This document shows positions 9,799-21,388 of a stretch of DNA of 64,000 nucleotides, piece by piece (within the stretch, counting starts at the first letter, position 1; every line of letters begins with the position of its first letter). The DNA lies in the NCBI RefSeq assembly GCF_001013475.1, contig NZ_JZEF01000005.1, positions 305,778-369,777 of the forward strand. The letters are read 5' to 3'. The translations under genes and the position numbers were made by a program. Source of the stretch: Xanthomonas arboricola pv. juglandis (GTDB taxonomy: Bacteria > Pseudomonadota > Gammaproteobacteria > Xanthomonadales > Xanthomonadaceae). Below the pieces are notes generated by a model. The model was not told where the DNA came from and did no database searches. It worked only from the letters and a program-made list of their open reading frames with translations.

Positions 9799-9827
9799 AG
9801 GGCCGCACGCCTACTCTGTGCGGCCCT
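9799..9827. repeat. Inverted repeat upstream of the catalase-family gene
   Basis: AGGGCCGCAC and GTGCGGCCCT form a perfect 10-bp stem with a 9-nt loop. It lies 86 bases upstream of the catalase-family start and may be a regulatory site or a terminator of unidentified transcription. The rest of 9714-10107 shows nothing I can name. Confidence 0.45.
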
Positions 9828-10107
9828 TGCAATGGCAATGGCAAATAGACGCGCGATCCAGCCTACGCCCGGCATTCCTTTCGTTTTTCTAGTCGAAGCT
9901 GCCGCTTCCTTGGAGAAAACCCACGGCAGTCCTTGCAGGCGGCTGATCTTGATCACTTCATGAACAATTTATAGCCAGGCCACGTCCTTGATGTTGTTCC
10001 TCGCTCGCTGCCGCAAGGATTAACTTCCATCAGCACGCCGACACACAGTAATCACTGTTTGAAAGACGGCGATGTTGTCGCGCTGGCAGCCTGCACCTGC
10101 ATCGAGG

Positions 10108-10451
10108 TCAGGGCACCCGCTCAAACAACGCCATATCGCGTTGATCATTCAAGAGCAGCGAAAGCACGGCGCTGCCATCGGGACGCATCTGCATCCTGGC
10201 TTGGCTGTCGCTGAGCCGCCGGCAGTAGCCTCTATCGTTGGCACCGATCCAGGTAGTCAAAGCACCTGCCTGCGCGCGCTCTCAGAACGGCATAAACCGG
10301 CCCTGTGCCGCCGCTGGTGGATAGGATTCCGCACCAATCCCCGGGCGGAATACTGTCAGCCGCAACAGCCGATGCTGCAGGCAGCACTAAGCAAAGAGCG
10401 AGCGCCAATCATGCGAAAGACGCGACGAGGACGATGATGTCGACCGGACAT
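10108..10451 (-). pseudogene. Decayed paralogue of the secreted two-domain protein at 60704-61447
   Basis: The 3' end reads through to a LFERVP-stop matching the LFERMP-stop of the intact gene. The GANDRGYCR and LSD segments also match, as does GDW-GILS-SGG-GPVY near the 5' end. Between the VY of the first domain and the AGAL of the second domain about 130 codons are missing. There is a frameshift inside the signal peptide and another at the deletion junction, so no single frame spans it. The start corresponds to an ATG at 10451 (MSGRHHRPRRV compare MSTQPHHRRHV). This is a pseudogene by direct comparison within the window. Confidence 0.85.
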
Positions 10452-10720
10452 TGGAAGCGCCCATGGCGAATTTGACCGCGTGGAAAGGCCGTCCCGGCGT
10501 TGCTCAGCATCGGCTGCAGCAATCGCGGGGACGGCAAGCAGATGATGGACATGAACCAGCTGCTGCGCAGAGACAGACGGCAGAGATTTGCAGACGCGTT
10601 GGCCAGATCGGTTGGCAGCTGCCCTGCGCACGGTCCGCTGCAAACGGCACGGCACTGCCTGCCATGACGAATCGGCGGGTCTCGAAAAAAGCGGGCGTCT
10701 TAGTGCTCTGCAGCGACATA

Positions 10721-10810
10721 TGGCGGAGAGAGTGGGATTCGAACCCACGGAAGGTTTGACCCTTCGCCGGTTTTCAAGACCGGTGCCTTAAACCGCTCGG
10801 CCATCTCTCC
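10721..10810 (-). tRNA. tRNA-Ser (anticodon UGA)
   Basis: The 90-nt sequence includes an encoded CCA. Acceptor arms GGAGAGA and TCTCTCC pair, followed by the G discriminator. The anticodon loop CTTGAAA carries UGA, a long variable arm follows as expected for serine, and the T-loop reads GGTTCGAATCC. It lies alone, about 1.8 kb from serS. Confidence 0.97.
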
Positions 10811-11130
10811 GATGCTGCTTTGCGTGACCGCCGAAGCGTCGCGTGATCACGCTTGCGCCACGCGCGATGCGGGTGACGTATGTCGATGGACGCGGCATTG
10901 AGCGGCGCCATCTACCCGGGATTGCTCCCGGGCGCGCATTCTCGCATGCCCGGACGCGCTTTGCTAAGCGCCACGTGTTGTTGAGCTGCACAGCGCTGCC
11001 AAGCGGTTCCGCTTGCCGGGTTACGCAGCGTTCTCGATTACGCAGCGCTGCAAGGCGACAGCGCTGATGTGCCCACGTCGACAACCAGGCGCAGCGCCTG
11101 GCCGGCTTCAGCCACGAACAGGCACGGCAC
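10811..11130. other. Intergenic stretch with a short direct repeat
   Basis: No gene is seen. GCCGGCTTCAGCCACG occurs at 11101-11116 and again at 11134-11149, the second copy lying inside the 3' end of the LysR gene. This is a 33-base tandem duplication of the gene end. A CCCGGG-ATTGCT-CCCGGG palindrome lies near 10917. Confidence 0.55.
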
Positions 11131-12132
11131 TCAGCCGGCTTCAGCCACGGCCAGACGCGGTGCAGTCGCGGCCGCACGCTTGAGCTTTTCGGCCAGCTCG
11201 GCGCAGTTGCCGCCGCAATCCAGGCGCGAGCGTTCGATTTCCTGCGGCAGGTGTTCGGCCAGGAAGTCGATAAACACCCGCACCGCCGGCAGCAGGCCGC
11301 GGCGCGAGGCGAATACCGCGTGGCAGATGCCTTGCGGCAGCGACCAGTGCGGCAGCACCACTTCCAGCTCGCCGCTGCGCACTGCCTGGGCGCACACGGT
11401 TTCCGGCAGCATGGTGATGCCGAAGCCATCGCGCGCCATCGACTGCAGCAGCGGGAAATCGAAGCCGGCCAGACGCGGCTGCAGGTCCACGCGGCGCATC
11501 TCGCCGTTGGGGCCGTGCAGTTCCCAGCGCTGGTGCGCTTCGTCTTCGCTGGTGCTCATGGTGGTGTGGTTGGCCAGCTCGCTCGGGTCCTTGGGACGCC
11601 CGGCGCGGTCCAGGTATTTGGGGCTGGCCACCAGCAACTCCTGCACCTGACCGAAGCTGCGCATCACCAGGCTGCCGTCATCATCCAGGCGCGATCGCAC
11701 GCGCAGCGCGATGTCGTAGCCTTCGTTGATGACGTCGACGCGGCGATTGCTGATGTTGAGCTGCAGCCGCACCTTGGGGTACTTGGCCAGGAATTCCGGC
11801 AACAGCTTGGGCAGCTGGATCTGCGCCAGCGAGACCGGAACGCTCACACGTACGAGACCGCGCGGCTCGGCACTGAGACGATCCACCACCTCGCGTGCGG
11901 CCTGGGCTTCGGCCAGCATGGTCTGCGCGTGCCGATGCACGCTGGTGCCGACGTCGGTGACCGCAAAGCGGCGCGTGGAGCGCTGCAGCAGGCGCACGCC
12001 AAGATCCGTTTCGAGCTGGCTGATACGGCGGCTCAGCCGCGACTTGGGGATCCCGAGCGCACGCTCGGCCGCGGCAAAGCCGCCGTGGTCCACCACCATC
12101 GCGAAGTAATACAGGTCATTCAGGTCGTGCAT
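11131..12132 (-). CDS. LysR-family transcriptional regulator
   Basis: The 333-aa protein has an N-terminal helix-turn-helix (FAMVVDHGGFAAAERALGIP, KSRLSRRISQLE). A LysR substrate-binding domain of the AphB/CrgA-like subgroup follows. I start at the ATG at 12132 (MHDLNDLYYF) because LysR proteins begin close to this motif; an upstream ATG adds five residues. The C-terminus contains an unusual Cys-bearing tail (LDCGGNCAELAEK). No divergently transcribed partner is present, so the target cannot be deduced from context. Confidence 0.92.
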   Translation of the reverse strand: MHDLNDLYYFAMVVDHGGFAAAERALGIPKSRLSRRISQLETDLGVRLLQRSTRRFAVTDVGTSVHRHAQTMLAEAQAAREVVDRLSAEPRGLVRVSVPVSLAQIQLPKLLPEFLAKYPKVRLQLNISNRRVDVINEGYDIALRVRSRLDDDGSLVMRSFGQVQELLVASPKYLDRAGRPKDPSELANHTTMSTSEDEAHQRWELHGPNGEMRRVDLQPRLAGFDFPLLQSMARDGFGITMLPETVCAQAVRSGELEVVLPHWSLPQGICHAVFASRRGLLPAVRVFIDFLAEHLPQEIERSRLDCGGNCAELAEKLKRAAATAPRLAVAEAG

Positions 12133-12372
12133 GGCGCAGGCATCCATGGATAGAACGATAAGCGATATTTAATCACCTTTATTCCAACAGAGCAACGACC
12201 TGATACATCAGAAATGTAGTTCCTTGCAGCCAGACCATCGAACTCTTGCGCATGGAGCTTCATCTTTTTTACCAAGGCAACGCCCAGCACCCGGCACAGA
12301 TGTCGGCAGGTAGCGCTCGCTAGATCCGCCGGGATCTTTCAGGCGACGCAACAGGCCGTGCGCCATGAAAAT

Positions 12373-12396
12373 GCAAACGGGGCCAGTGATGGCCCC
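12373..12396. terminator. Rho-independent-like hairpin
   Basis: AACGGGGCC and GGCCCCGTT form a 9-bp stem with a 6-nt loop (AGTGAT). T-rich sequence follows on both strands, more clearly on the minus strand (GTTTGCATTTTC). It lies about 230 bases beyond the serS stop and could end serS transcription. The rest of 12133-12612 contains no convincing gene. Confidence 0.6.
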
Positions 12397-12612
12397 GTTC
12401 TTGATCAATATTTTCAACAGCTACCCCACCGCAACTTTGGCAGCTGAGCGGCCGCACCTACAACATGCTCAACAAGGCTGACGAGCGAGCCGGAGCTGGC
12501 AGTCGCCAGTAGAGGCTGCCTGCCTGCCCGGAATCGAACATGAAGACGCACGCCCATTCCAGGCATCGGCCGCGCCCGTCTGGACACCGCGCAGCCGGTG
12601 CCTCGGCCGCTC

Positions 12613-14668
<2,056 letters not shown>

Positions 14669-14905
14669 GCCCCGCCGATACGCCGCGTCGTGCGCACCGC
14701 ACACGACGCGGCCGGACTGCCGCAATCGACGAACACCACTGCGCGTTAACCGGACAAGGCGGGGCGAACCAGACGCTGACTCGGCTTGACCAAGCTGAAT
14801 GTCTACCGCCGTTTAAACCTTCCTGAGCGCCCTGCCTTAGCTGGCCCTCAGGCAAGGCCGACCAGACTGGCCACGTCATCCCAAAGATGCGCCAGGAGGC
14901 CGGCC

Positions 14906-15484
14906 ATGTCCTTCATCTCCAATCCTTCGTCACACCCTACCCAGGCACTGCCGCCCCGCCCCGTGCATGCGCAAGACAATGCGGGCGACGACACGGCCGA
15001 CGGCGCCTCGCCATGGCTGTGGGCGACCCTGCTGGCGTTGCTGGTGGTGGTGCCGACCTGGTGGTGGGCCCGCAATAGCGATGAATCGTTTGCGACCGAC
15101 ACGCGCCCCGCGCCTGCGGCCAGTCGCCAGATCCTGCCGACCTCGGAGGGTCCGCGTGCGATGACCATGATCGCGCACCAACCCGCGCGCGCGGCGATCA
15201 GCACCCAAGAAGCGATTCCGCTGCCGGGCAATGCGGTGCCGAGCTACCCGTCGGACATCGCGCAGGCCGGGATCGCAGGCAGCCGCACCGCGCGACTGCA
15301 GCTGGACGTGCAAGGCCGGGTGAGCGATGTGAGCATCGTCGATCGCAGCGGCAGCAATGACCCGCGCCTGGATGCAGCGGTGATGGACAGCTTACGTCAG
15401 TGGCGTTTCAAGCCAGCCACCCGCGATGGCCACGCCGTCGTCAGCAGCGTGCAGGTGCCGGTGGAGTTCACCGCCGAGCACTGA
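14906..15484 (+). CDS. Second TonB-like protein
   Basis: The 192-aa product has one transmembrane segment (WLWATLLALLVVVPTWWWA) and a C-terminal TonB-type domain (AVPSYPSDIAQAGIAGSRTARLQLDV, DSLRQWRFKPATRDG). It lacks the long proline-rich spacer of its neighbour, so its reach across the periplasm would be short. A GGAGG ribosome site precedes the ATG. It lies 237 bases after the first TonB-like gene in the same direction. The pair looks like an old duplication that has diverged. Confidence 0.85.
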   Translation: MSFISNPSSHPTQALPPRPVHAQDNAGDDTADGASPWLWATLLALLVVVPTWWWARNSDESFATDTRPAPAASRQILPTSEGPRAMTMIAHQPARAAISTQEAIPLPGNAVPSYPSDIAQAGIAGSRTARLQLDVQGRVSDVSIVDRSGSNDPRLDAAVMDSLRQWRFKPATRDGHAVVSSVQVPVEFTAEH

Positions 15485-15656
15485 GCGGGATCATCAACCA
15501 AGTCGGATCGCAGTGGCGCCGTGCTGGCTGTAATACGGTATCCAAGCGTTGACTGACAGGCGTTACAACGCCTTTGGTCGACCGCTCCTCATCCGAAGAG
15601 CAGTCCTCAACCAGCAAGACAACTGCCCGCCTTTCCTACTGAAGCCGTTTCACTAC

Positions 15657-16970
15657 TCAGGCCGTTTCAAGCCCGAAACCGGCGCCCCGCGCCAGGCTGT
15701 CGAAGCCCGGGAACGAGGTTGCGACATTGGCCACGTCATTGACCCGCACGCTGCCGGTGGACAGCTGCCCGGCAATGGCAAACGCCATCGCGATGCGGTG
15801 ATCGCCGTGGCTTTCGATCACGCCGCTGCCGATGCTGCCGCCGTGAATGGTGGCACCATCCGGGGTTTCGTCCACTCGCACGCCCAGCGCGCGCAGCCCG
15901 GTGGCCATGGCTGCAAGGCGGTCGGACTCCTTGACCCGCAGTTCGGCAGCGCCGGTGACCACCGTCTGCCCGGTTGCCGCAGCGGCGGCCACGAACAGCG
16001 CCGGGAATTCGTCGATCATGTCCGGCACCAGCGCTTCGGGAATCTGCGCGCCCTGCAGCGGCGCATAGCGCACGCGCAGATCCGCCACCGGCTCGCCGCC
16101 ATGTTCGGCATGACGTTCTTCGGCGATATTTGCGCCCATCAGCCGCAGTGCCGCCAGCAACCCGGTGCGACGTGGATTCAGGCCCACTGCACGCAGCAGC
16201 ACCTCCGAACCGGGAATGATGCTGGCTGCCACGATAAAGAACGCCGCCGACGAGAAATCGGCAGGCACCGCGATATCGGTGGCGCGCAGACGCTGACCAC
16301 CGCGCAACCGCGCCTTGCCGGGCGAGAAATCGATCTCAACGCCAAACGCGGACAACATGCGCTCGGTGTAATCGCGGGTGGGATGCGGCTCGCTGACCGA
16401 CGTCTCTCCCTGCGCATACAGGCCTGCCAGCAACACCGCGGATTTGACCTGCGCACTGGCCACCGGCGAGACGAAGTCGATGCCATGCAAGGTCTGGCCG
16501 CCGTGCACACGCAACGGCGGGGTGCCGTCGTCCTCGGTGTCGATGCGCGCGCCCATCTGTGCCAGCGGGCCGGTCACGCGCCGCATCGGGCGCTTGGACA
16601 GCGAGTCGTCACCCACTAGCACGCTGTCGAAGCGCTGCGCGGCCAGCAGGCCGGCGAGCAGACGCATGCCGGTGCCGGCATTGCCACAGTCCAGCGCCTG
16701 GCTAGGCGGCTGCAGGCCATCCACGCCGACGCCGTGCACGATGCGCTGCGATGCCGACGGCGTGTCGATACGCACACCGAGCTGGGCGAAAATGGCCGCG
16801 GTGGAGCGCGTGTCTTCGCCTTCGAGAAAGCCTTCGATCTGCGAGACGCCATCGGCGAGCGCGGCGAACATCACTGCGCGATGCGAGACCGACTTGTCGC
16901 CGGGGATTGCCAGGCTGCCCTGCAATGCGCTGCCCTGCCGGGCGATCCAGTGGTGTGTGCTGCTGCTCAT
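15657..16970 (-). CDS. aroA: 3-Phosphoshikimate 1-carboxyvinyltransferase (EPSP synthase)
   Basis: AroA transfers enolpyruvyl from PEP to shikimate-3-phosphate in aromatic amino acid synthesis. The 437-aa protein has PGDKSVSHRAVMFAALA at the N-terminus, GNAGTGMRLLAGLLA (the phosphate-binding loop with the glyphosate-site Gly) and a C-terminal SHGDHRIAMAFAIAG. The Gly-Thr/Ala spacing suggests a class II-like enzyme. It is the last gene of a leftward serC-pheA-aroA group. Start is the ATG at 16970. Confidence 0.97.
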   Translation of the reverse strand: MSSSTHHWIARQGSALQGSLAIPGDKSVSHRAVMFAALADGVSQIEGFLEGEDTRSTAAIFAQLGVRIDTPSASQRIVHGVGVDGLQPPSQALDCGNAGTGMRLLAGLLAAQRFDSVLVGDDSLSKRPMRRVTGPLAQMGARIDTEDDGTPPLRVHGGQTLHGIDFVSPVASAQVKSAVLLAGLYAQGETSVSEPHPTRDYTERMLSAFGVEIDFSPGKARLRGGQRLRATDIAVPADFSSAAFFIVAASIIPGSEVLLRAVGLNPRRTGLLAALRLMGANIAEERHAEHGGEPVADLRVRYAPLQGAQIPEALVPDMIDEFPALFVAAAAATGQTVVTGAAELRVKESDRLAAMATGLRALGVRVDETPDGATIHGGSIGSGVIESHGDHRIAMAFAIAGQLSTGSVRVNDVANVATSFPGFDSLARGAGFGLETA

Positions 16971-16991
16971 GCGTGTGATCCGATTGCTGCG

Positions 16992-17013
16992 GCATCGCCC
17001 TGTGCGGCGATGC
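16992..17013. repeat. Short hairpin between pheA and aroA
   Basis: GCATCGCC and GGCGATGC form an 8-bp stem with a 6-nt loop in the 127-base pheA-aroA spacer. It might modulate transcription into aroA. No U-run follows on the minus strand. Confidence 0.35.
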
Positions 17014-17097
17014 ACGTTGAAGAGTGTCGTGGCGCTGCCGTCACCTCGGCCGGTGACGGCGCGCCCGTCAGGACGGCGCTGGCGTGACGCCCGGCGC

Positions 17098-18300
17098 TCA
17101 CGGAATGGCGACCGGGTACGAGCCCAGCACCTTGATCTGCGCCGAGTGCGCTTCCAGTTCGGCCAGCGCCTGCTTCATCGCCTCGTCTTCCACATGGCCG
17201 GCCAGGTCGATGAAGAAGCCGTATTCCCACTTGGCCTGGTGCGAGGGACGCGACTCGATGCGGTTCATGCTGATGCCATGCCGCGCGAACGGGCTGAGCA
17301 CGTCGAACAACGCACCCGGCTTGTCGTGGATGAACACCAGCACCGAGGTGCGGTCATGCCCGGAGGTGGGAAAGATCTGCCGGCCGATCACCAGAAAACG
17401 CGTGGTGTTGTCGTCGTCGTCTTCGATCGACTTCATGATGACTTTCTTCAAGCCATACACATGCGCGGCGCTCTCGCCGCCGATCGCCGCGGCATCCTCG
17501 GCATTGCGGGCGCGGCGTGCGCCTTCGGCATTGCTGGAGACGGCGATCTTCTCGACCTTGGGCAGGTGCGAACGCAGCCAACCGGCGGTCTGCGCAAACG
17601 ACTGCGAATGCGCGTAGATACGCTCGATGTCTTCCAGCCGGCCGTTGCGCGAGAGCAGGTACTGGTGCACGCGCAGTTCGACTTCGCCGCAGATTTTCAG
17701 GTTGGAGGTCAGGAACATGTCCAGGGTGACCTGGATGGTGCCCTGGCCGGAATTTTCCACCGGCACCACGCCGAAATCGGCATTGCCCGCTTCCACTTCC
17801 TGGAACACTTCCTCGATGGTTGCCATCGGCAGGCCGACTGCCGAACGACCGAAGTGCTTGAGCACCGCCTGCTGGCTGAAGGTGCCTTCCGGGCCGAGAT
17901 AGCCGATCTTCAACGGCTCCTGCTGGGCCAGGCACGCAGACATGATTTCGCGGTACACGTGCACCAGCACTTCATCGCTGAGCGGGCCTTCGTTGCGGTC
18001 CACCACCATGCGCAGTACCTGCGCCTCGCGCTCGGGCCGGTAGTAATCCACCGCTGCGGCGAGCTTGCCCTTGGCCTTGCCGACCTGGTGGGCAAAGTTG
18101 GCGCGTTCGGCGATCAATGCCTGGATGGTGCGGTCGATCTCGTCGATCTTGGCGCGCACATCGGCCAGCACCGGCGCAGCCGTGGCAGGCTTGATCGCGC
18201 GCTTGTCTGAGGCGTTGGCCGCGGACTTGGCGGCGGACTTGCCTGCCGGTTTGGTCTTGCCGCCGGTGGCGGCAGTGGGCTTGCTGGACTTGGGAGCCAT
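17098..18300 (-). CDS. pheA: Bifunctional chorismate mutase / prephenate dehydratase (P-protein)
   Basis: PheA converts chorismate to prephenate and then phenylpyruvate for phenylalanine. A Lys/Ala-rich N-terminal extension (residues 1-45) precedes the AroQ mutase helix (VRAKIDEIDRTIQALIAER). A prephenate dehydratase domain follows (GYLGPEGTFSQQAVLKHF, VVPVENSGQGTIQVTLDM, TTRFLVIG). A C-terminal ACT domain (PGALFDVLSPFARHGISMNRIESRP) is the usual site of Phe feedback inhibition. The 400-aa length is slightly long because of the basic tail. It lies between serC and aroA. Confidence 0.97.
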   Translation of the reverse strand: MAPKSSKPTAATGGKTKPAGKSAAKSAANASDKRAIKPATAAPVLADVRAKIDEIDRTIQALIAERANFAHQVGKAKGKLAAAVDYYRPEREAQVLRMVVDRNEGPLSDEVLVHVYREIMSACLAQQEPLKIGYLGPEGTFSQQAVLKHFGRSAVGLPMATIEEVFQEVEAGNADFGVVPVENSGQGTIQVTLDMFLTSNLKICGEVELRVHQYLLSRNGRLEDIERIYAHSQSFAQTAGWLRSHLPKVEKIAVSSNAEGARRARNAEDAAAIGGESAAHVYGLKKVIMKSIEDDDDNTTRFLVIGRQIFPTSGHDRTSVLVFIHDKPGALFDVLSPFARHGISMNRIESRPSHQAKWEYGFFIDLAGHVEDEAMKQALAELEAHSAQIKVLGSYPVAIP

Positions 18301-18367
18301 CGCTCGGCATTCCTTGAAATTACGGCGCATGCGCCTGCGCGGCATGCGCCGCGGTCGAAGAGAAGAC

Positions 18368-19453
18368 TCAGCCGTGACGCTGCTGGAAGTCGTGCATGAA
18401 GCTCGCCAGCGCCTGCGCGCCCGCCACCGGCATCGCGTTGTAGAGCGAGGCGCGAATGCCGCCGACCGCCTTGTGCCCCTTCAGCGCCAGCAGACCGGCC
18501 GCCTTGGATTCGCTGACGAACAACGCATCCAGCTGCTCGTCGGCCAGGAAGAACGGGATATTCATGCGCGAACGCACCGCCGGCTTGACCAGGTTGCGAT
18601 AGAACCCGCCGGAGCCATCGATCGCGCCATACACCAGCGCGGCCTTTTCGGCGTTGCGGCGGGCGAACTCGTCCACCCCGCCCTGCTCCAGCATCCATTT
18701 CACGGTGAGTCCGAGCAGATACCAGTTCCAGGTCGGTGGCGTGTTGAGCATCGAATCGCGGGCGGCATGCGAGGCGTAGTTGAAGATGTCCGCACGCGGC
18801 TGGCCGGCGCGTTCGAGCAGGTCGCGCCGCACGATCAGTACCGAGATGCCGACCGGGCCCAGATTCTTCTGCGCGCCGGCATAGATCAGCCCGTAGCGCG
18901 AGACATCCAGCGGCTCGGAGGCGATCGACGAACTGAAATCGGCAAACAGCGGCAGCGTGCCCACTGCCGGCGTGTCGCGGAACTCGACGCCGTGGATAGT
19001 TTCGTTGGCAGTGATGTGCACGTAGGCCGAGTGCGGCGACAAGGTCCAGCCGGCCACTGGCGGAATGTCGGTGAAGCCGCCCGCCTGGCCGTCGGCGGCA
19101 ATGCGCGCATCCACATAGGTGGCCGCCTGCTTGATCGCGGTCTTGCCCCAGTGGCCGGTGATCACGTAGTCGGCGGCCTGGCCGGGTGCGGCGAAATTCA
19201 GCGGCAGCAGCGCCTGGATGGTGGTGGCGCCACCGGCAGTGAACAGCACCGCGTAATCGTCGGGAATCGACAACAGGGTGCGCAGATCGGCTTCGGCCGC
19301 GGCCGCCACGGCCATGAAATCGGCGCTGCGGTGGCTGATTTCCACGATCGAGGCGCCGACGCCGTTCCACTCGACCATCTCTTCCTGCGCCTGGCGCAGG
19401 ACCGATTCCGGCAATGTCGCAGGGCCGGCACTGAAATTGAACGCGCGTGTCAT
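18368..19453 (-). CDS. serC: Phosphoserine aminotransferase
   Basis: SerC makes 3-phosphoserine from 3-phosphohydroxypyruvate and also serves pyridoxine synthesis. The 361-aa class V aminotransferase begins [18 protein letters not shown]. It carries the PLP lysine in [14 protein letters not shown] and ends RASLYNAMP with a [10 protein letters not shown] tail. Length is normal. It is the first gene of the serC-pheA-aroA group, a common gammaproteobacterial arrangement. Confidence 0.97.
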   Translation of the reverse strand: MTRAFNFSAGPATLPESVLRQAQEEMVEWNGVGASIVEISHRSADFMAVAAAAEADLRTLLSIPDDYAVLFTAGGATTIQALLPLNFAAPGQAADYVITGHWGKTAIKQAATYVDARIAADGQAGGFTDIPPVAGWTLSPHSAYVHITANETIHGVEFRDTPAVGTLPLFADFSSSIASEPLDVSRYGLIYAGAQKNLGPVGISVLIVRRDLLERAGQPRADIFNYASHAARDSMLNTPPTWNWYLLGLTVKWMLEQGGVDEFARRNAEKAALVYGAIDGSGGFYRNLVKPAVRSRMNIPFFLADEQLDALFVSESKAAGLLALKGHKAVGGIRASLYNAMPVAGAQALASFMHDFQQRHG

Positions 19454-19631
19454 GGCACACCTTGTCGAGCTAGCCTTCTAGTATGCCGCAGCACACCGGC
19501 CTTGGCAGCGTTGCAGAAAAGTTGCATGTGCATCCTTCTCACCCATGGCGACGTATGGTTTGCGTAGGCCATCGGCAGCGTCATCACCATGGTCCGGTAT
19601 TCTCATCAGCAGCCACTGTCAGGAGCGAGCC

Positions 19632-20600
19632 ATGTCCCTTCGCGATGTCTTGAAGACGCCGTCCAGCGAGATCACCGATGAGGCCGTCTACCGCGACCGA
19701 CGCCGGCTGCTGCAGCTGTTTGCGCTGACCCCGGCGCTGGGCGTGGCCGGCTGTGCCGAGGCCGATCCGCCGCCTCCGCCCAAGACCGTGGTGACCCCGG
19801 CGCAGGCACGCAGCGGCTTCCGTACCGCCGAGGAACTGACCCGGCTGGAAGACGTCACCAGCTACAACAACTTCTACGAGTTCGGCACCGACAAGACCGA
19901 CCCGTCCAAGGCCGCCAAGACCCTGAAGCTGTCGCCGTGGTCGGTGAAGGTCAGCGGCGAATGCGAAAAGCCCGGCAGCCTGTCGCTGGACGAATTGCTC
20001 AAGGGCATCAGCGCGGAAGAGCGCATCTACCGGCTGCGCTGCGTGGAAGGCTGGTCGATGGTGATCCCGTGGACGGGCGTGCCGCTGGGCGAGGTGCTCA
20101 AGCGCTTCGCACCGACTTCCAAGGCCAAGTACGTGGCATTCACCACGCTGGCCGATCCGCAGCAGATGCCGGGCGTGCGCTACCGCTCGATCAACTGGCC
20201 GTACCGCGAGGGCCTGCGCATCGACGAAGCGATGCATCCGCTGACCCTGCTGGCCACCGGCCTGTACGGCAAGCCGCTGCCGCAGCAGAACGGCGCGCCG
20301 CTGCGGCTGGTGGTGCCGTGGAAGTACGGCTTCAAGAGCATCAAGTCGATCGTGGAAATCCGCTTTGTCGAAAAGATGCCCGAGACCGCGTGGCACGATC
20401 TGCAGCCGTCCGAGTACGGCTTCTTTTCCAACGTCAATCCGGCGGTGGATCACCCACGCTGGAGCCAGAAAACCGAGCGCCGTATCGCCGGCACCGCGAG
20501 CAAGTTGTTCGCCGAGCGCATCGCGACCAAGCCGTTCAACGGCTACGCGGACCAGGTCGCCTCGCTGTACGCGGGGATGGATCTGAAGAAGTGGTTCTAA
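19632..20600 (+). CDS. msrP: Periplasmic methionine sulfoxide reductase, molybdopterin subunit
   Basis: MsrP (YedY) repairs oxidised methionines in periplasmic proteins using a Mo-cofactor. The 322-aa protein has a Tat-like N-terminus ([20 protein letters not shown]). The Mo-ligating cysteine is in [15 protein letters not shown], and the C-terminal dimer/cofactor segment reads [18 protein letters not shown] at 19632 is preceded by AGGAGCGAG. It pairs with the membrane haem partner msrQ downstream, although a REP-like hairpin separates the two. Confidence 0.97.
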   Translation: MSLRDVLKTPSSEITDEAVYRDRRRLLQLFALTPALGVAGCAEADPPPPPKTVVTPAQARSGFRTAEELTRLEDVTSYNNFYEFGTDKTDPSKAAKTLKLSPWSVKVSGECEKPGSLSLDELLKGISAEERIYRLRCVEGWSMVIPWTGVPLGEVLKRFAPTSKAKYVAFTTLADPQQMPGVRYRSINWPYREGLRIDEAMHPLTLLATGLYGKPLPQQNGAPLRLVVPWKYGFKSIKSIVEIRFVEKMPETAWHDLQPSEYGFFSNVNPAVDHPRWSQKTERRIAGTASKLFAERIATKPFNGYADQVASLYAGMDLKKWF

Positions 20601-20618
20601 GGCAGTGATGCCCACCGC

Positions 20619-20684
20619 GTAGGAGCGCACCCGGGCGCGACGGGCGTTACCAGGAATGCCCGTCGCGCCCGGGTGCGCTCCTAC
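20619..20684. repeat. REP-like long palindrome
   Basis: Two inverted arms starting GTAGGAGCGCACCCGGGCGC and ending with the exact complement CTCCTAC form a stem of about 28 bp around a short loop. GTAGGAGCG palindromes are dispersed extragenic elements in Xanthomonas and Stenotrophomonas, of the type mobilised by RAYT transposases. Here it lies between msrP and msrQ and may uncouple their expression. Confidence 0.85.
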
Positions 20685-20731
20685 GATGCATGTTGATGCC
20701 CGCGCGGCATCGCTTCCTTCTTCGAGATCGT

Positions 20732-21388
20732 ATGGCCAAGACCTCCGCATCCCTGATCGCCTCCAAGACCCTGGTGCACGTCGCCGCGCTGACGCCGATC
20801 GCCTTGCTCGGCTGGCAGTTCTGGCAGGTGTGGCAAACCGGCAGCGATGCGCTGGGCGCCGATCCGGTGGCCGAGATCGAGCACCGCACCGGGCTGTGGG
20901 CGCTGCGCTTCCTGTTGATCACCCTGGCGATCACGCCGCTGCGCCAGCTCACCGGCCAGGCGACGCTGATCCGTTTCCGGCGCATGCTCGGGCTGTACGC
21001 GTTCTTCTACGCCAGCGTGCATCTGGCGGCCTACCTGAGCCTGGATCTGCGCGGCTACTGGACGCAGATCTTCGAGGAGATCCTCAAGCGCCCCTACATC
21101 ACCGTGGGCTTTGCGGCATGGCTGCTTCTGGTGCCGCTGGCGATCACCTCCACCCAGGGCTGGATGCGGCGGCTCAAGCGCAACTGGGGCCGCCTGCACA
21201 TGCTGATCTACCCGATCGGGCTGCTGGCGGTGCTGCATTTCTGGTGGCTGGTGAAATCCGACATCCGCGAACCGGCGCTGTATGCCGGCATCCTGGCGGT
21301 GCTGCTGGGCTGGCGGATCTGGAAGAAACTCAGCGCGCGCCGAACCACAGCAAGGCGCTCAACGCTGCCGCCAGCAACACCGCGCTGA
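20732..21388 (+). CDS. msrQ: MsrQ, haem-binding membrane subunit of the MsrPQ system
   Basis: The 218-aa ferric-reductase-like protein has about six membrane helices. These include histidines typical of haem ligation (ASVHLAAYLSLD and LHMLIYPIGLLAVLHFWW). It delivers quinol electrons to MsrP. I start at the ATG at 20732 (MAKTSAS). The C-terminal end is basic and overlaps the 3' end of the convergent FHA gene by 59 bases. Confidence 0.95.
   Translation: MAKTSASLIASKTLVHVAALTPIALLGWQFWQVWQTGSDALGADPVAEIEHRTGLWALRFLLITLAITPLRQLTGQATLIRFRRMLGLYAFFYASVHLAAYLSLDLRGYWTQIFEEILKRPYITVGFAAWLLLVPLAITSTQGWMRRLKRNWGRLHMLIYPIGLLAVLHFWWLVKSDIREPALYAGILAVLLGWRIWKKLSARRTTARRSTLPPATPR

Noticed and set aside
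10721..10810. tRNA-Ser as an attachment site of an island
   Set aside because: No integrase gene is adjacent and no direct repeat of the tRNA 3' end was seen in the window.
12208..12417. 69-codon minus-strand frame in the LysR-serS spacer
   Set aside because: It contains the terminator hairpin near its start and has no coherent composition.
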